Below, piece after piece: positions 1-8,564 of a DNA stretch of 64,000 nucleotides. Each line of letters starts with the position of its first letter. The first letter of the stretch is position 1. The notes beneath the pieces were generated by a model. It did no database searches, was not told the origin of the DNA, and was given only the letters and a program-made list of their open reading frames with translations. Origin of the DNA: JBIQKZ01 sp044464765 (GTDB lineage: Bacteria > Pseudomonadota > Gammaproteobacteria > Burkholderiales > Burkholderiaceae_B); assembly GCA_044464765.1 (NCBI GenBank), contig JBIQKZ010000001.1:186001-250000 (forward strand). Direction: 5' to 3'. The position numbers were made by a program, and so were the translations under genes.

Positions 1-570
1 CGGAGCAGCCGATATCGACAGTACATTGGCCAGCCATTGCGCATGTTCAGGGTTGATGATCTTGGGGGCGGTGGGGCCGAATGGATTGCCAAAAATCCAG
101 TTGATGCCCACGCGCATCAGGCTGATGCCGATAATGGCGATAATGGTGCCGGTAACCAGTGGCGGGAAAAAGCGCAGCATGCGGCTGACAAACGGGGCGA
201 TGATGATGGATATGATGCCCGCGCCGATAATCGAGCCAAACAATAACTGGGCGCCCGAATGCCCGGGGTTGCTGTTTGCGATGGCCACCATGGGCCCCAC
301 GGCCGCAAAGGTCACCCCCATCATCACGGGCAGGCGGATGCCAAACCATTGGGTGGCTCCCCAGGACTGAATCAGGGTGACGATGCCGCACACGAAAAGG
401 TCGGCCGAAATCAGCAGGGCGACTTCTTCTGGGCTAAGCGCCAGCGCGCGGCCCACGATAAGCGGTACGGCGACAGCGCCCGCATACATCACCAAGACAT
501 GCTGCAAGCCCAGGACGGCCAGCTTGCCGTTGGGTAGTCGTTCGTCGACGGGTGGAACGGACGTTGCCAT
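1..570 (-). CDS. NCS2-family nucleobase (xanthine/uric acid) permease, partial
   Basis: The first 190 residues of a polytopic inner-membrane transporter are visible and the gene runs off the left edge. The protein begins MATSVPPVDERLPNGKLAVL and continues with LGLQHVLVMYAGAVAVPLIVG, the characteristic first helix of nucleobase:cation symporter-2 proteins, whose QH motif is conserved. Several more hydrophobic segments follow (around residues 45-65, 75-95, 105-130 and 135-155). NCS2 proteins of this subgroup usually import xanthine or uric acid with protons or sodium; the exact substrate cannot be told from half a protein. The ATG at 570 has GGAG seven bases upstream. It is transcribed away from rfbB, and a GTGTATACAC palindrome lies about 100 bases upstream. 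Confidence 0.85.
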   Translation of the reverse strand, partial: MATSVPPVDERLPNGKLAVLGLQHVLVMYAGAVAVPLIVGRALALSPEEVALLISADLFVCGIVTLIQSWGATQWFGIRLPVMMGVTFAAVGPMVAIANSNPGHSGAQLLFGSIIGAGIISIIIAPFVSRMLRFFPPLVTGTIIAIIGISLMRVGINWIFGNPFGPTAPKIINPEHAQWLANVLSISAAP

Positions 571-670
571 GCGTGTTCTCCAAAATATAACCGGTACACT
601 CTATAGATAGTTTTCGGCAGCGCCTATCGCGGAAAACCCGGGATTTGTCATTTTTTGTTTAAAAATAACG

Positions 671-680
671 GTGTATACAC
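671..680. promoter_or_regulatory. 10-bp perfect palindrome, possible operator
   Basis: GTGTATACAC is a perfect palindrome in the AT-rich gap between the divergent permease gene (start 570) and rfbB (start 795). TGTATACA-like cores are bound by many GntR-family repressors, and purine transporter genes are often controlled by such proteins. That assignment is inference; no regulator gene lies beside it in the window. Confidence 0.3.
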
Positions 681-794
681 TTGGTTTAAATGTAAAACAA
701 AAGAATGCGTGCCGAGCGTCGCCGATTGGCTTCATGGTGTGCGTCCATGCTGGGTAAGCACGGGGGCTGTGGTAGGGGGTAAATAGGGACTAAA

Positions 795-1880
795 ATGCCG
801 CTCATGAAAATCATGATCACCGGCGGCGCCGGTTTTATTGGCTCTGCCCTGGTGCGTCACATTATCGGGCACACCCGGGACGAAGTCGTCAATGTCGACA
901 AGCTGACCTACGCCGGAAATCTGGAATCGCTTGCCGATGTCGCCAACAGCCCGCGTTACGCTTTCGAACAGGTGGATATCTGCAACCGCGCCGAGCTGGA
1001 CCGTGTGTTTGCCCAGCACCAGCCCCAGGCGGTGATGCATCTGGCTGCGGAATCCCATGTCGATCGCTCCATCGACGGCCCCGCCGCGTTTATCGAGACC
1101 AATATTGTTGGAACCTATACGCTGCTGGAAGCTGCCAGACAGTATTGGCAGGGTCTTGACGAGGCCCGACGCCAGAGCTTTCGTTTTCACCACATTTCCA
1201 CCGATGAAGTGTTTGGCGACTTGCCGGATGCGCGCTCGCTGTTCACGGAAACCACTGCCTATGCGCCCAGCTCGCCATATTCCGCCAGCAAGGCAAGTTC
1301 GGATCACCTGGTGCGTGCTTGGCGCCGCACCTATGGTTTGCCCACCTTGATCACCAATTGTTCCAACAACTATGGGCCGTATCACTTCCCGGAAAAACTC
1401 ATTCCGCTGGTCATCCTGAACGCACTCGAAGGCAAAGCATTGCCGGTGTACGGCAAAGGCAACCAAGTGCGCGACTGGCTATACGTGGAAGACCACGCGC
1501 GTGCGCTGCATTTGGTGGCGCGCCAGGGGCGGACTGGCGAAACCTATAACATCGGCGGCCATAACGAAAAGCAGAACATCCATGTGGTGCACACGATTTG
1601 CGACGTGCTGGACGAGTTGCATCCCCAGAGCCGACCTATGGGCTCGGATGGTCAACCGGTGTCGCATCGATCATTGATTACCCATGTGGCCGACCGCCCC
1701 GGCCACGACCTGCGCTACGCTATCGATGCCTCGAAGATCCAGCGCGAACTGGGCTGGACGCCCCAGGAAACCTTTGAAAGCGGCCTCCGCAAAACGGTGC
1801 AATGGTATTTGTCCAACCTTGATTGGTGCCGCCATGTGCAAGACGGGAGCTACCAACGGGAAAGGTTGGGGGCGGGCTGA
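795..1880 (+). CDS. rfbB: dTDP-glucose 4,6-dehydratase
   Basis: A 361-residue protein, the usual size for RmlB/RfbB, which converts dTDP-glucose to dTDP-4-keto-6-deoxyglucose on the way to dTDP-rhamnose and other deoxysugars of the cell surface. It has the NAD-binding GGAGFIGS motif near residue 11, the HLAAESHVDRS segment and the catalytic pair in YSASKAS (YxxxK) preceded by the STDEVFG motif. ATG at 795 has AGGGAC eight bases upstream; an in-frame ATG at 804 is the alternative start. No rfbA, rfbC or rfbD is adjacent, which is unusual since these normally form one operon. Its stop lies 2 bases from the convergent pgi stop. Confidence 0.95.
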   Translation: MPLMKIMITGGAGFIGSALVRHIIGHTRDEVVNVDKLTYAGNLESLADVANSPRYAFEQVDICNRAELDRVFAQHQPQAVMHLAAESHVDRSIDGPAAFIETNIVGTYTLLEAARQYWQGLDEARRQSFRFHHISTDEVFGDLPDARSLFTETTAYAPSSPYSASKASSDHLVRAWRRTYGLPTLITNCSNNYGPYHFPEKLIPLVILNALEGKALPVYGKGNQVRDWLYVEDHARALHLVARQGRTGETYNIGGHNEKQNIHVVHTICDVLDELHPQSRPMGSDGQPVSHRSLITHVADRPGHDLRYAIDASKIQRELGWTPQETFESGLRKTVQWYLSNLDWCRHVQDGSYQRERLGAG

Positions 1881-1898
1881 CTCTAGCCCCCCCGCAAC
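1865..1898. terminator. Shared hairpin across the convergent rfbB and pgi stops
   Basis: Fourteen-base arms (1865-1878 and 1885-1898) pair with two mismatches around a six-base loop. The hairpin spans the rfbB stop (1878-1880) and the pgi stop (1883-1885), and three A residues on the left would give a short T-run on the minus strand. It may act as a bidirectional terminator. Confidence 0.5.
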
Positions 1899-3457
1899 TG
1901 CTCCACCCAATAAGCGGTCGACGCGTCGCGTTCTTTGGTACGACCCACAGGGGCCTTGCCGGCCAGTTCGTCGGTAATCCCCTTGGCCAATACCTTGCCG
2001 TATTCCACACCCCACTGATCGAAGGGGTTAATGCCCCAAATCACCCCTTGCACGAAGATCTTGTGCTCGTACAAGGCCAGCAGCGAGCCTAGGGTATAGG
2101 GCGTCAGGCTGGGCAGGACGATGAGGTTGGAGGGCCGCCCGCCGGGGTGTACGCGGTGTTTGGCCAGCTTTTTCGCTTCGTCCGGCGACAGGCCGCTCGC
2201 CAGGCACTCGTTGACTGCTTGCTCGTAGGGTTTGCCCAACAGCAGGGCCTCGCGCTGAGCCAGGCAATTGGCCAGCAGGCTGCGGTGATGATCCGGCCAT
2301 TGATGGTCGGCTTGTTGGCAGACGATGAAATCCACCGGTGCGCCGTCGCTGCCCTGATGCAACCACTGAAAGAACGTATGTTGGGCATCGGTGCCCGGCA
2401 TGCCCCAGACCGCCGGGCCGGTGGGTAGGCTAACGAGTTCGCCGGATGTGTCCACGGCTTTGCCCAGGGACTCCATGTCCAGCTGCTGAATATAGGGCAC
2501 CAGGTTTGCCAGCCGGAAATCATAAGGCGCGATGTTCAGCGAGCCATAGCCCAGCACGCTGCGATTGACGACGCCGGCCAGCGCCATTTGCACCGGGGCG
2601 TTGTCGGGAATGGGTGTGTTGGCAAAATGGGCATCCATGGCCGCCGCGCCGGCCAGCATCCCCGCCATGATGTCGGAGCCGACAGCCAGGGCTGTTGTCA
2701 GGCTGACAGACGACCAGAGCGAGAAACGGCCGCCCACCCAGTCCCAAAGTTTGAAGATGTTGGGTTCCTGGGCGCCCCAGGCTTTGGCCAGATCGGGCCG
2801 CGAAGTAATAACAGCCAGATTGGCGTAGGGGTCGCGCACGCCCGAACTGCTTAGCCAGTCCATGGCCCGCTGCCCATTTTGCAGGGTTTCGGCCGTCGTG
2901 AATGATTTAGAGGCGATGACAATCAGCGTGTCGTGCGGATCCAGGCCGGCCAATGCGCCTTGCAAGGCATGGCCATCGATGTTCGACGCAAAGCGCACCT
3001 GACGCCAGGCGCCTGCGTACCCAAAGGCGCCGACCGCCAGGCGTACCCCCCAGTCGCTGCCGCCAATGCCGATATGGACGATATTGCGCCAGCGGCGCTC
3101 GGAATCGGCCTGGCGCACAAACTCGTTCATGCGTTGTCGTTGGGCGGCGACTTCCTGGATGGGCGCGGGCGCGCGCAGCATGGTGTGCCACGCGGCGCGC
3201 TGTTCCGTGGGGTTGGCCAGGCCCCCGGATAATAATTCGTGACGGCGATGGTCGAAATCCCGATAGCCCAGCAATGCCTCGCCTGCCTGAGCCAGCGCGG
3301 CCGACTCGTGTTGCCCCGTGATATCCAAAACCAGCCCGGCGGCATGGATTAAACGCGGGGCGTCTGTGGCGACGGTGGAGGCCTTTGCGGCGGCGACGAA
3401 ATCCAGCCACTGCGGGGTGTCTGAAAAGGCGAGCGAATGGGTTTGGGCAGGTTTCAT
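1883..3457 (-). CDS. pgi: Glucose-6-phosphate isomerase
   Basis: A 524-residue cytoplasmic glycolytic enzyme that interconverts glucose-6-phosphate and fructose-6-phosphate. Both family signatures are present: DWVGGRFSLWSSVS at residues 239-252 and FDQWGVEYGK at 479-488, the latter ending in the conserved active-site Lys488. The HH pair of the ring-opening histidine region is kept in PDHHRSLLAN (about 388-397), and the phosphate-binding SKSFTT is at 183-188. The oddity is position 353: where characterised enzymes (rabbit, E. coli) have WGEPGTNGQH with the catalytic Glu, this protein reads WGMPGTDAQH. The ATG codon for that Met is at 2399-2401 on the minus strand. Either the enzyme uses another base or activity is altered. 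Confidence 0.93.
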   Translation of the reverse strand: MKPAQTHSLAFSDTPQWLDFVAAAKASTVATDAPRLIHAAGLVLDITGQHESAALAQAGEALLGYRDFDHRRHELLSGGLANPTEQRAAWHTMLRAPAPIQEVAAQRQRMNEFVRQADSERRWRNIVHIGIGGSDWGVRLAVGAFGYAGAWRQVRFASNIDGHALQGALAGLDPHDTLIVIASKSFTTAETLQNGQRAMDWLSSSGVRDPYANLAVITSRPDLAKAWGAQEPNIFKLWDWVGGRFSLWSSVSLTTALAVGSDIMAGMLAGAAAMDAHFANTPIPDNAPVQMALAGVVNRSVLGYGSLNIAPYDFRLANLVPYIQQLDMESLGKAVDTSGELVSLPTGPAVWGMPGTDAQHTFFQWLHQGSDGAPVDFIVCQQADHQWPDHHRSLLANCLAQREALLLGKPYEQAVNECLASGLSPDEAKKLAKHRVHPGGRPSNLIVLPSLTPYTLGSLLALYEHKIFVQGVIWGINPFDQWGVEYGKVLAKGITDELAGKAPVGRTKERDASTAYWVEQLRGG

Positions 3458-3679
3458 GGAAAAGGCGCTTGGTGTCGAACGTCATTGGGAGCTACACGTT
3501 CTGGATTGTACGCACTTGGAGGATGGGGCGGTATCTTGCGCCCGGTTGGTAAAGCGTATTCGCTACGGCTATCGCTGCGGTTCGCGATAAGTGCGCAACT
3601 AACCAAACAGGACACGAGTTGCGCGTAGTGGGGTACCATCAGTTCGTTTCAGAAACATTCAATCACAGGAGGCATCGTC

Positions 3680-4084
3680 ATGGCGCGTGAAACAATTAAC
3701 CCGGCATCCATGTACAACAGTGTCCAATATGGCTTTTCCCATGCCACCAAGTCGCAGGGGAAAACAGTCATCCATTGCGCGGGGCAAGTGGCGTGGGACG
3801 CCAGCGGGCAACTGGTGGGCGGCGACGACCGGGCCGCACAGGCCCGCCAGTCGCTGAAAAACCTGAAAGAGGTGCTTAAGGAAGCGGGCGCCACGCCGGC
3901 GGACATCGTACGAATGCGCACCTATGTCGTGAATCACAAGCCAGAATATCTGGAAACGGTTGGCGCGGCCATTGCGGAATTCTACGGCGATGTCCTGCCT
4001 GCCGCCAACACCTGGCTGGGGGTTCAGGCTCTGGCGCTGCCCGACTTGCTGGTCGAGATCGAAGTAACGGCAATAATCGATTAA
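3680..4084 (+). CDS. RidA/YjgF/UK114-family protein
   Basis: A 134-residue protein of the Rid superfamily, which forms trimers; the RidA subgroup hydrolyses reactive imines made by PLP enzymes. The core pattern is visible: an HCAGQVAWDASGQL segment, RMRTYVV and the C-terminal VEIEVTAI. The arginine that defines active RidA (in the PARS-type motif, Arg105 of E. coli RidA) is replaced here: the matching stretch is PAANTWLGV with Asn110. By that criterion it belongs to a non-RidA subgroup and need not be an imine deaminase. AGGAGG lies seven bases before the ATG at 3680, an excellent ribosome site. It is divergent from pgi and stands alone. Confidence 0.88.
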   Translation: MARETINPASMYNSVQYGFSHATKSQGKTVIHCAGQVAWDASGQLVGGDDRAAQARQSLKNLKEVLKEAGATPADIVRMRTYVVNHKPEYLETVGAAIAEFYGDVLPAANTWLGVQALALPDLLVEIEVTAIID

Positions 4085-4151
4085 TTAAGGCCGCAACGTC
4101 TTGGGGCTAAAGGATCTTGGGGCCAAGGGTACTTGCCTGCGGCCCCAGGAC

Positions 4152-5063
4152 TCAACCCGCTTCCGGGCCCGGCAGCAGGCCCATTTGCTTTAGCGCCGGG
4201 TAGCCGCTTAGGCCGCGCGGGTTGGCCAGGGTCTCAAGGATTTCGAAATGGTTGTATTCCTGGCCGACGATTAGTTCTACCGGCTTGCCGTCTTTTTCCA
4301 CGGCGTTGGCGAAATCTTTGGTTTGCCGTATGAATTCGGGCGTTTCAAGCGTTCCATAAACAAGAATCAAGGGTGCGGTCAGTTTTTCGCGGTGCCGCAT
4401 GGGGCTAAGTGTGTCTTCCATTTCGTCAGTGAACTTCACGTAGTCGCCGCGCTCGGAAAGACGCACCGGTTTCAGGTCGTAGATGCCGCTGATCAGCATG
4501 CCCCCCTTGATGACGTCGTCGGGCAGGCCGTAGCCTTTTTTCCAATCAGTGATCATGGCCACACCGGCCAGATGCCCTCCGGATGAGTGGCCGGAAATAT
4601 AAATGCGGTCGGGATCGCCATCGAAGGACGCGGCGTTCGTGTATGCCCACTCGACACAGCGGCGCACCTGCTCGGCCATGGGCGTCAGGTTGCCGTTGGC
4701 CTCGTCGACGTTGATGAAGTCGGGTACGAGAAAATGCGAGCCGTGGCTGACAAAGGTTTCCGCCAGGAAACCATAGTTTCTGGCCGCGCCGCGCCGCCAT
4801 GCGCCGCCGTGAATGAAAATATGGATGGGCGCCTTGGCGCGCAGGGCGGGGTAGAGGTCCAGGGCCTCGATGTCTGTTGCGCCATAGGCCAGCCGCATAG
4901 GTTCGCCCAGGCGCGCGCGCGCAATGTCGCTGTTGACCTGGCAGCGCTTTTGCACGGTTTCCAGATTGTCGGCATGCATGGCCTGGTTATAGGCCTTATT
5001 CAAGGTCTCCTGGTCCATGTCCAACCAGACCGTGGCCTCGGTGTCCGAGGTCGCTGAATCCAT
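4152..5063 (-). CDS. Alpha/beta hydrolase, kynurenine-formamidase-like esterase
   Basis: A 303-residue hydrolase of the hormone-sensitive-lipase/arylformamidase type. The oxyanion motif HGGAWRRG and the nucleophile elbow GHSSGGH are both present, and NHFEI near the C terminus supplies the likely catalytic His, with the acid in the preceding strand. Eukaryotic and bacterial AFMID-like proteins with this layout hydrolyse N-formylkynurenine or other carbamates and esters; substrate here is unknown. I chose the ATG at 5063 because AAGGAG sits seven bases upstream; an open frame continues to 5225 but that extension has no family resemblance. The gene is divergent from the VOC gene, with about 200 bases of spacer that could hold both promoters. 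Confidence 0.85.
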   Translation of the reverse strand: MDSATSDTEATVWLDMDQETLNKAYNQAMHADNLETVQKRCQVNSDIARARLGEPMRLAYGATDIEALDLYPALRAKAPIHIFIHGGAWRRGAARNYGFLAETFVSHGSHFLVPDFINVDEANGNLTPMAEQVRRCVEWAYTNAASFDGDPDRIYISGHSSGGHLAGVAMITDWKKGYGLPDDVIKGGMLISGIYDLKPVRLSERGDYVKFTDEMEDTLSPMRHREKLTAPLILVYGTLETPEFIRQTKDFANAVEKDGKPVELIVGQEYNHFEILETLANPRGLSGYPALKQMGLLPGPEAG

Positions 5064-5267
5064 ATACTTGTCTCCTTTCAGTGCATTGTTTTCACCAATA
5101 ATACCCAAGGAAAGCAACACGCTGGGTATCCGGCGGGTAAAAAAGAGCCCACCATGTTTCCAGCGCCTGTATGATTTATTGCAGCGGGACACTTGGCCAG
5201 GGGCATGCAAACCCGTGTTTGCCAAGGCGCTGGTTAACGAAACCCGCGATCAATTACAGGGGCCGCC

Positions 5268-5657
5268 ATGACAGCACGATTAAGACATTTTGCAATTTGT
5301 GTGACCGACCTGGAAGCGTCGGCCGCGTTTTACCAGAAGGTCTTCGGATTGAAGCGTGTGGGCGAAGAAACCCTGGAAATGGGATCTGGCGTTTATTTGA
5401 GCGACGGGGTTGTCAATCTGGCGCTCTTGAAAGGTTCACCCGGCAGCGCCATGGACGGTTATGTGGGTTCGCATCACTTTGGTTTTATCGTGCCCGACAC
5501 TGAAGCCACCGGCCAAGCCATCGAGCAAAACGGTGGCCAATTCTTTTTCACACTGGGCGATCCGGATAAACACAATTTCGAGCAAAAATTCAAAGACCCC
5601 GATGGGATCGTATTCGATATCTCGGGTAAAGGCTGGCAGGGAACCAGCCAGGCCTAA
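5268..5657 (+). CDS. VOC-superfamily (glyoxalase/dioxygenase fold) protein
   Basis: A 129-residue single vicinal-oxygen-chelate domain: the opening RLRHFAICVTDLEASAAFY and HHFGFIVPDTEATGQAIEQ are the first halves of the two beta-alpha-beta-beta-beta repeats, and DPDGIVFDISG is the usual end. Histidines in RHFAI and HHFGF and the acidic residue near the end are the likely metal ligands. Such proteins include lactoylglutathione lyases, methylmalonyl-CoA epimerases and dioxygenases, so function is open. A possible link with the divergent esterase is suggested only by position. Confidence 0.82.
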   Translation: MTARLRHFAICVTDLEASAAFYQKVFGLKRVGEETLEMGSGVYLSDGVVNLALLKGSPGSAMDGYVGSHHFGFIVPDTEATGQAIEQNGGQFFFTLGDPDKHNFEQKFKDPDGIVFDISGKGWQGTSQA

Positions 5658-5700
5658 CCCAAGCTTTCTTCCTCGAGCGAACCGTTGTTGTGTGTGCTGC

Positions 5701-5725
5701 GACCCGCTTTTCGATAAAGCGGGTC
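5701..5725. terminator. Perfect 10-bp hairpin between convergent genes
   Basis: GACCCGCTTT (5701-5710), loop TCGAT, AAAGCGGGTC (5716-5725). It lies between the convergent ends of the VOC gene (5657) and the autotransporter gene (5748). There is no clear T-run on either side, so it may be a weak bidirectional terminator or an mRNA 3'-end stabiliser. Confidence 0.55.
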
Positions 5726-5747
5726 GCGAGCGAGCGGTGTGTGCCCT

Positions 5748-8564
5748 TCAGAAACGTGTTCTTAGGTACAGCGAGCCGGCGTTATCGGTGTTGCCGTTGC
5801 CGAATTGCCCGCTGTAGTTCAAGCCCAGCGCTGTTTGCTTGCCGATGGCCACCTGGGCGCCCAAATCGACTACAGCCGCATTCTTGGCGATAGGCGCGCC
5901 GGCGACAGTGAAGGCCACCGCGTTGGCTTGCACGAACGACATGCGGCGGCTGGGGTCAAGGTCGCCGTTGGCGTGGCGCCACCCCAGGCCGGCCGTCAGC
6001 AGGGCGTGTTTCCCTGAGAGGTCCAACGCGGTCTTGCCGCGCAGTCCCAAGGTGAAGGTTGTCAGGCGGTCGGTGTGGCTGTCCGCCTGCAAGGCCGCTA
6101 AACCGCCTTCCTCGGTAAACCCTTTGGTGCGCTGGTTCAGCCAGGCCAGGCCGGCATAGGGTTCCAGTACGCTTGCGGAGCCCACGGGAATGGCATAGCC
6201 CAACTCGGTGAATAACTGAACGGCATTGGCGCTGTAGTCGGCTGTGAGGGTTTGGTTGCCGCCCATGGCGATGCTGCGCCGGCTGTCGATTGAATGGCGG
6301 GTGTAGGCTGCGCCGGCCAGCAGACTCAGGCCGCCCCCGTGGTTGTCCAGCCAACTTTGGCTGCCATACAGCGCAGCGGTTGTGCTTTTGATTTTCGATT
6401 TGGATGAACGGTCGTCTACATTGATTCGGCCATCGGTATAGCCCAGGGCCGCGCCAAGGCGCCAGCCGCCGCCGACGGCGGTGTCTCCGCCGATGAACAG
6501 GCCCGCCATGTCGGTTTTGACGCGGGCCGCATTGTCGTTGCTGTTTAACGTGGTCCAACCGCCCACGACATTGGCCCACAATGGATAGGCCGACGAGGTC
6601 GGCAGCGCGCCCGCCGGTAACGAATGCCCTGCGTTTGCCATGGGTGCGCCTGCGACCAGGCCTGCCCCGATATTGCCCCGGATGCGCTGGGCGATCGTGC
6701 GTTGCACCAGGTTGCCTGCCCCAAGCAGCGCCGATTGGGTGCTGGCGTGCAGTTCACCCGACAGCTGATCCATATTGCCGGCCAGTGTATCCGGCGAAGA
6801 ATCGAAGATCTGGTCGTAGATGGGGCGCAGTCCTGCCGGCGGCGCGCTTGACGCTTGATCCAGTGCGTGACCGACCGCTTTTTGGTTGGCGGTTGCAAGA
6901 TACGAGTCGAAGGCGACGTCGCTGCGCACGATGGATAGGCTTAGTGTGTTGGCCAGGGCATAGTCCAGCGAAGGTTTAAGAAACACCCTGCCCTCTTGGT
7001 CCATGACAAGACGCTCGTAGCGCCCCGCAATACCCTGGGTGGCGGTTACGATGGGGTAGAGCTCGCCCATGGTGAATTGTTGGTCCGCCTGAATCTCGAC
7101 CGTGCCGCCATTCAGTAGGGCGGAACCGTTCACATGGATCTGGTCGTTGCCGGCGGTGTTCATTTCCACCTCGTGGATGGACCCGGGGTGCGCGATGTAG
7201 TCGCCATTGATGGTCAGCGTACCCACCGAATTGCCGGGTGTGACCGTGCCCCGGTTGTCCAGCCCGCCCAGGCTGCCCGACCCGCCCAGCGCGCCGGCTG
7301 CGCCTACGTGCGCAACCGACGTCAGCGATCCGTTGACCACCAGCTTGCCCCCTTGCACCACGGTGGGGCCGGTATACGTGTTGGCGCCTGCCAGGGTCAG
7401 ACTGCCGGCCCCGCGCTTGATCAATTGGCCCGTGCCGTTGATGTCGTTGTGAAATGTGGAGTGATAGCCTTGCGTATCGACATCGAAGGTTTCAACGAAT
7501 TGGGCCGGCCCGCGCACGGCTTTGCCCACGTTCAGAAGGCCCCAGCCGTAGATCTCGGGGCTGCCCATGTCGGTGGCGGTGGTCAGCAGCGTCTGTTGCA
7601 AATTATGGGCCGTGAAGTAGGGATAGGCCTGCTTGACCAGCGCCGCCGCGCCTGCGACGTGGGGCGAGGCCATGGAGGTGCCCGACATGCGGACATAGGT
7701 GCCGAGGTTCTCGACGGAATAGATTCCTTCCTTGGCCTGGTCGTCGCCGCCGCCGGGCGCCGCCAGGCACCAGCCGGCTGCAACGCCGCAGCGGTGCGAA
7801 TAATCGGTGATGACGTTATCCGGCCCGACAGAGACGACGGCCAGCCAGTTGTCTTTCAGCTCGGGGAAAAGATAGGGCGCGCCGGCCAGAATATTGGGCT
7901 GGGGCAGGCCTTCGTTGCTGGTGGCAAACACCATAAGCGTTCCTGCGGCGGCGGCGCGCCGCATGCTGGCGATGGTCTTTGGCAATTGGTCTAGCACGGC
8001 TTGGGGCGAGTCGTATTCGGTGATGGTGCAATCGCCATGGCCGGGACAGTGTGTCGCGCCCAGGCTGCTGTTGATGATGGATACGCCGCGCGATGTCATG
8101 TAATCCCAGCCGGGGGCAAATGCGTCGTCGTCGTTGGGCACGGCTTCATTGAACCGCACGGTGAATAAATTGGCATCGAAGGCCACCCCGTGCATGCCGA
8201 TCGAATCGCGGCGTGCGCCGATAATGCCCGCCACATGAGACCCATGGCCGTCGTCATCGTCCAGGGCATTGCCGGGGCCGGCAGGACGGTCCAGAACGAT
8301 GTCATAGCCCGCCACTGGCTGGCCCGGGAATTCGGGATGGGTAGCGTCGATGCCGCCATCCAGGATCCCAACCGTCACGCCGCTGCCCGTATACCCCCAT
8401 GAATAAGCTTGTGCGGCATTGATTTGCTGCAAGCCGATCTGCGCGAGATATTCGGGGGTTTCAAAGCTTGCGGCGTTCTGTGCGATGGCGGGTTGCCAGG
8501 CAAGGGCCAGGGCGCCGATCAAGGCAATATGGCGGCGACGGGGGAGACGGTTCGGTTTGCTCAT
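5748..8564 (-). CDS. Subtilisin-family (S8) autotransporter serine protease
   Basis: A 938-residue type Va secreted protein. A signal peptide of about 29 residues ends at QPAIAQ. The passenger carries a subtilase domain with the full triad: Asp69 in GILDGGID, His107 in GHGSHVAG and Ser297 in SGTSMASPHVAG. An autotransporter-associated beta-strand repeat follows (GAGSLTLAGANTYTGPTVVQ, then GGKLVV and GTLTINGDY). The last 270 or so residues form the outer-membrane beta-barrel, closing with SLYLRTRF and its terminal Phe, the signal for BAM assembly. Architecture is like Bordetella SphB1 and Neisseria NalP, which process other surface proteins; no obvious target gene is nearby. GAGG lies five bases before the ATG. 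Whether this one is lipidated is unlikely, since no lipobox is seen. Confidence 0.93.
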   Translation of the reverse strand: MSKPNRLPRRRHIALIGALALAWQPAIAQNAASFETPEYLAQIGLQQINAAQAYSWGYTGSGVTVGILDGGIDATHPEFPGQPVAGYDIVLDRPAGPGNALDDDDGHGSHVAGIIGARRDSIGMHGVAFDANLFTVRFNEAVPNDDDAFAPGWDYMTSRGVSIINSSLGATHCPGHGDCTITEYDSPQAVLDQLPKTIASMRRAAAAGTLMVFATSNEGLPQPNILAGAPYLFPELKDNWLAVVSVGPDNVITDYSHRCGVAAGWCLAAPGGGDDQAKEGIYSVENLGTYVRMSGTSMASPHVAGAAALVKQAYPYFTAHNLQQTLLTTATDMGSPEIYGWGLLNVGKAVRGPAQFVETFDVDTQGYHSTFHNDINGTGQLIKRGAGSLTLAGANTYTGPTVVQGGKLVVNGSLTSVAHVGAAGALGGSGSLGGLDNRGTVTPGNSVGTLTINGDYIAHPGSIHEVEMNTAGNDQIHVNGSALLNGGTVEIQADQQFTMGELYPIVTATQGIAGRYERLVMDQEGRVFLKPSLDYALANTLSLSIVRSDVAFDSYLATANQKAVGHALDQASSAPPAGLRPIYDQIFDSSPDTLAGNMDQLSGELHASTQSALLGAGNLVQRTIAQRIRGNIGAGLVAGAPMANAGHSLPAGALPTSSAYPLWANVVGGWTTLNSNDNAARVKTDMAGLFIGGDTAVGGGWRLGAALGYTDGRINVDDRSSKSKIKSTTAALYGSQSWLDNHGGGLSLLAGAAYTRHSIDSRRSIAMGGNQTLTADYSANAVQLFTELGYAIPVGSASVLEPYAGLAWLNQRTKGFTEEGGLAALQADSHTDRLTTFTLGLRGKTALDLSGKHALLTAGLGWRHANGDLDPSRRMSFVQANAVAFTVAGAPIAKNAAVVDLGAQVAIGKQTALGLNYSGQFGNGNTDNAGSLYLRTRF

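Noticed and set aside
732..1466. 244-codon open frame antisense to rfbB
   Set aside because: No family resemblance and no ribosome site; rfbB on the other strand is unmistakable. High GC produces long antisense frames.
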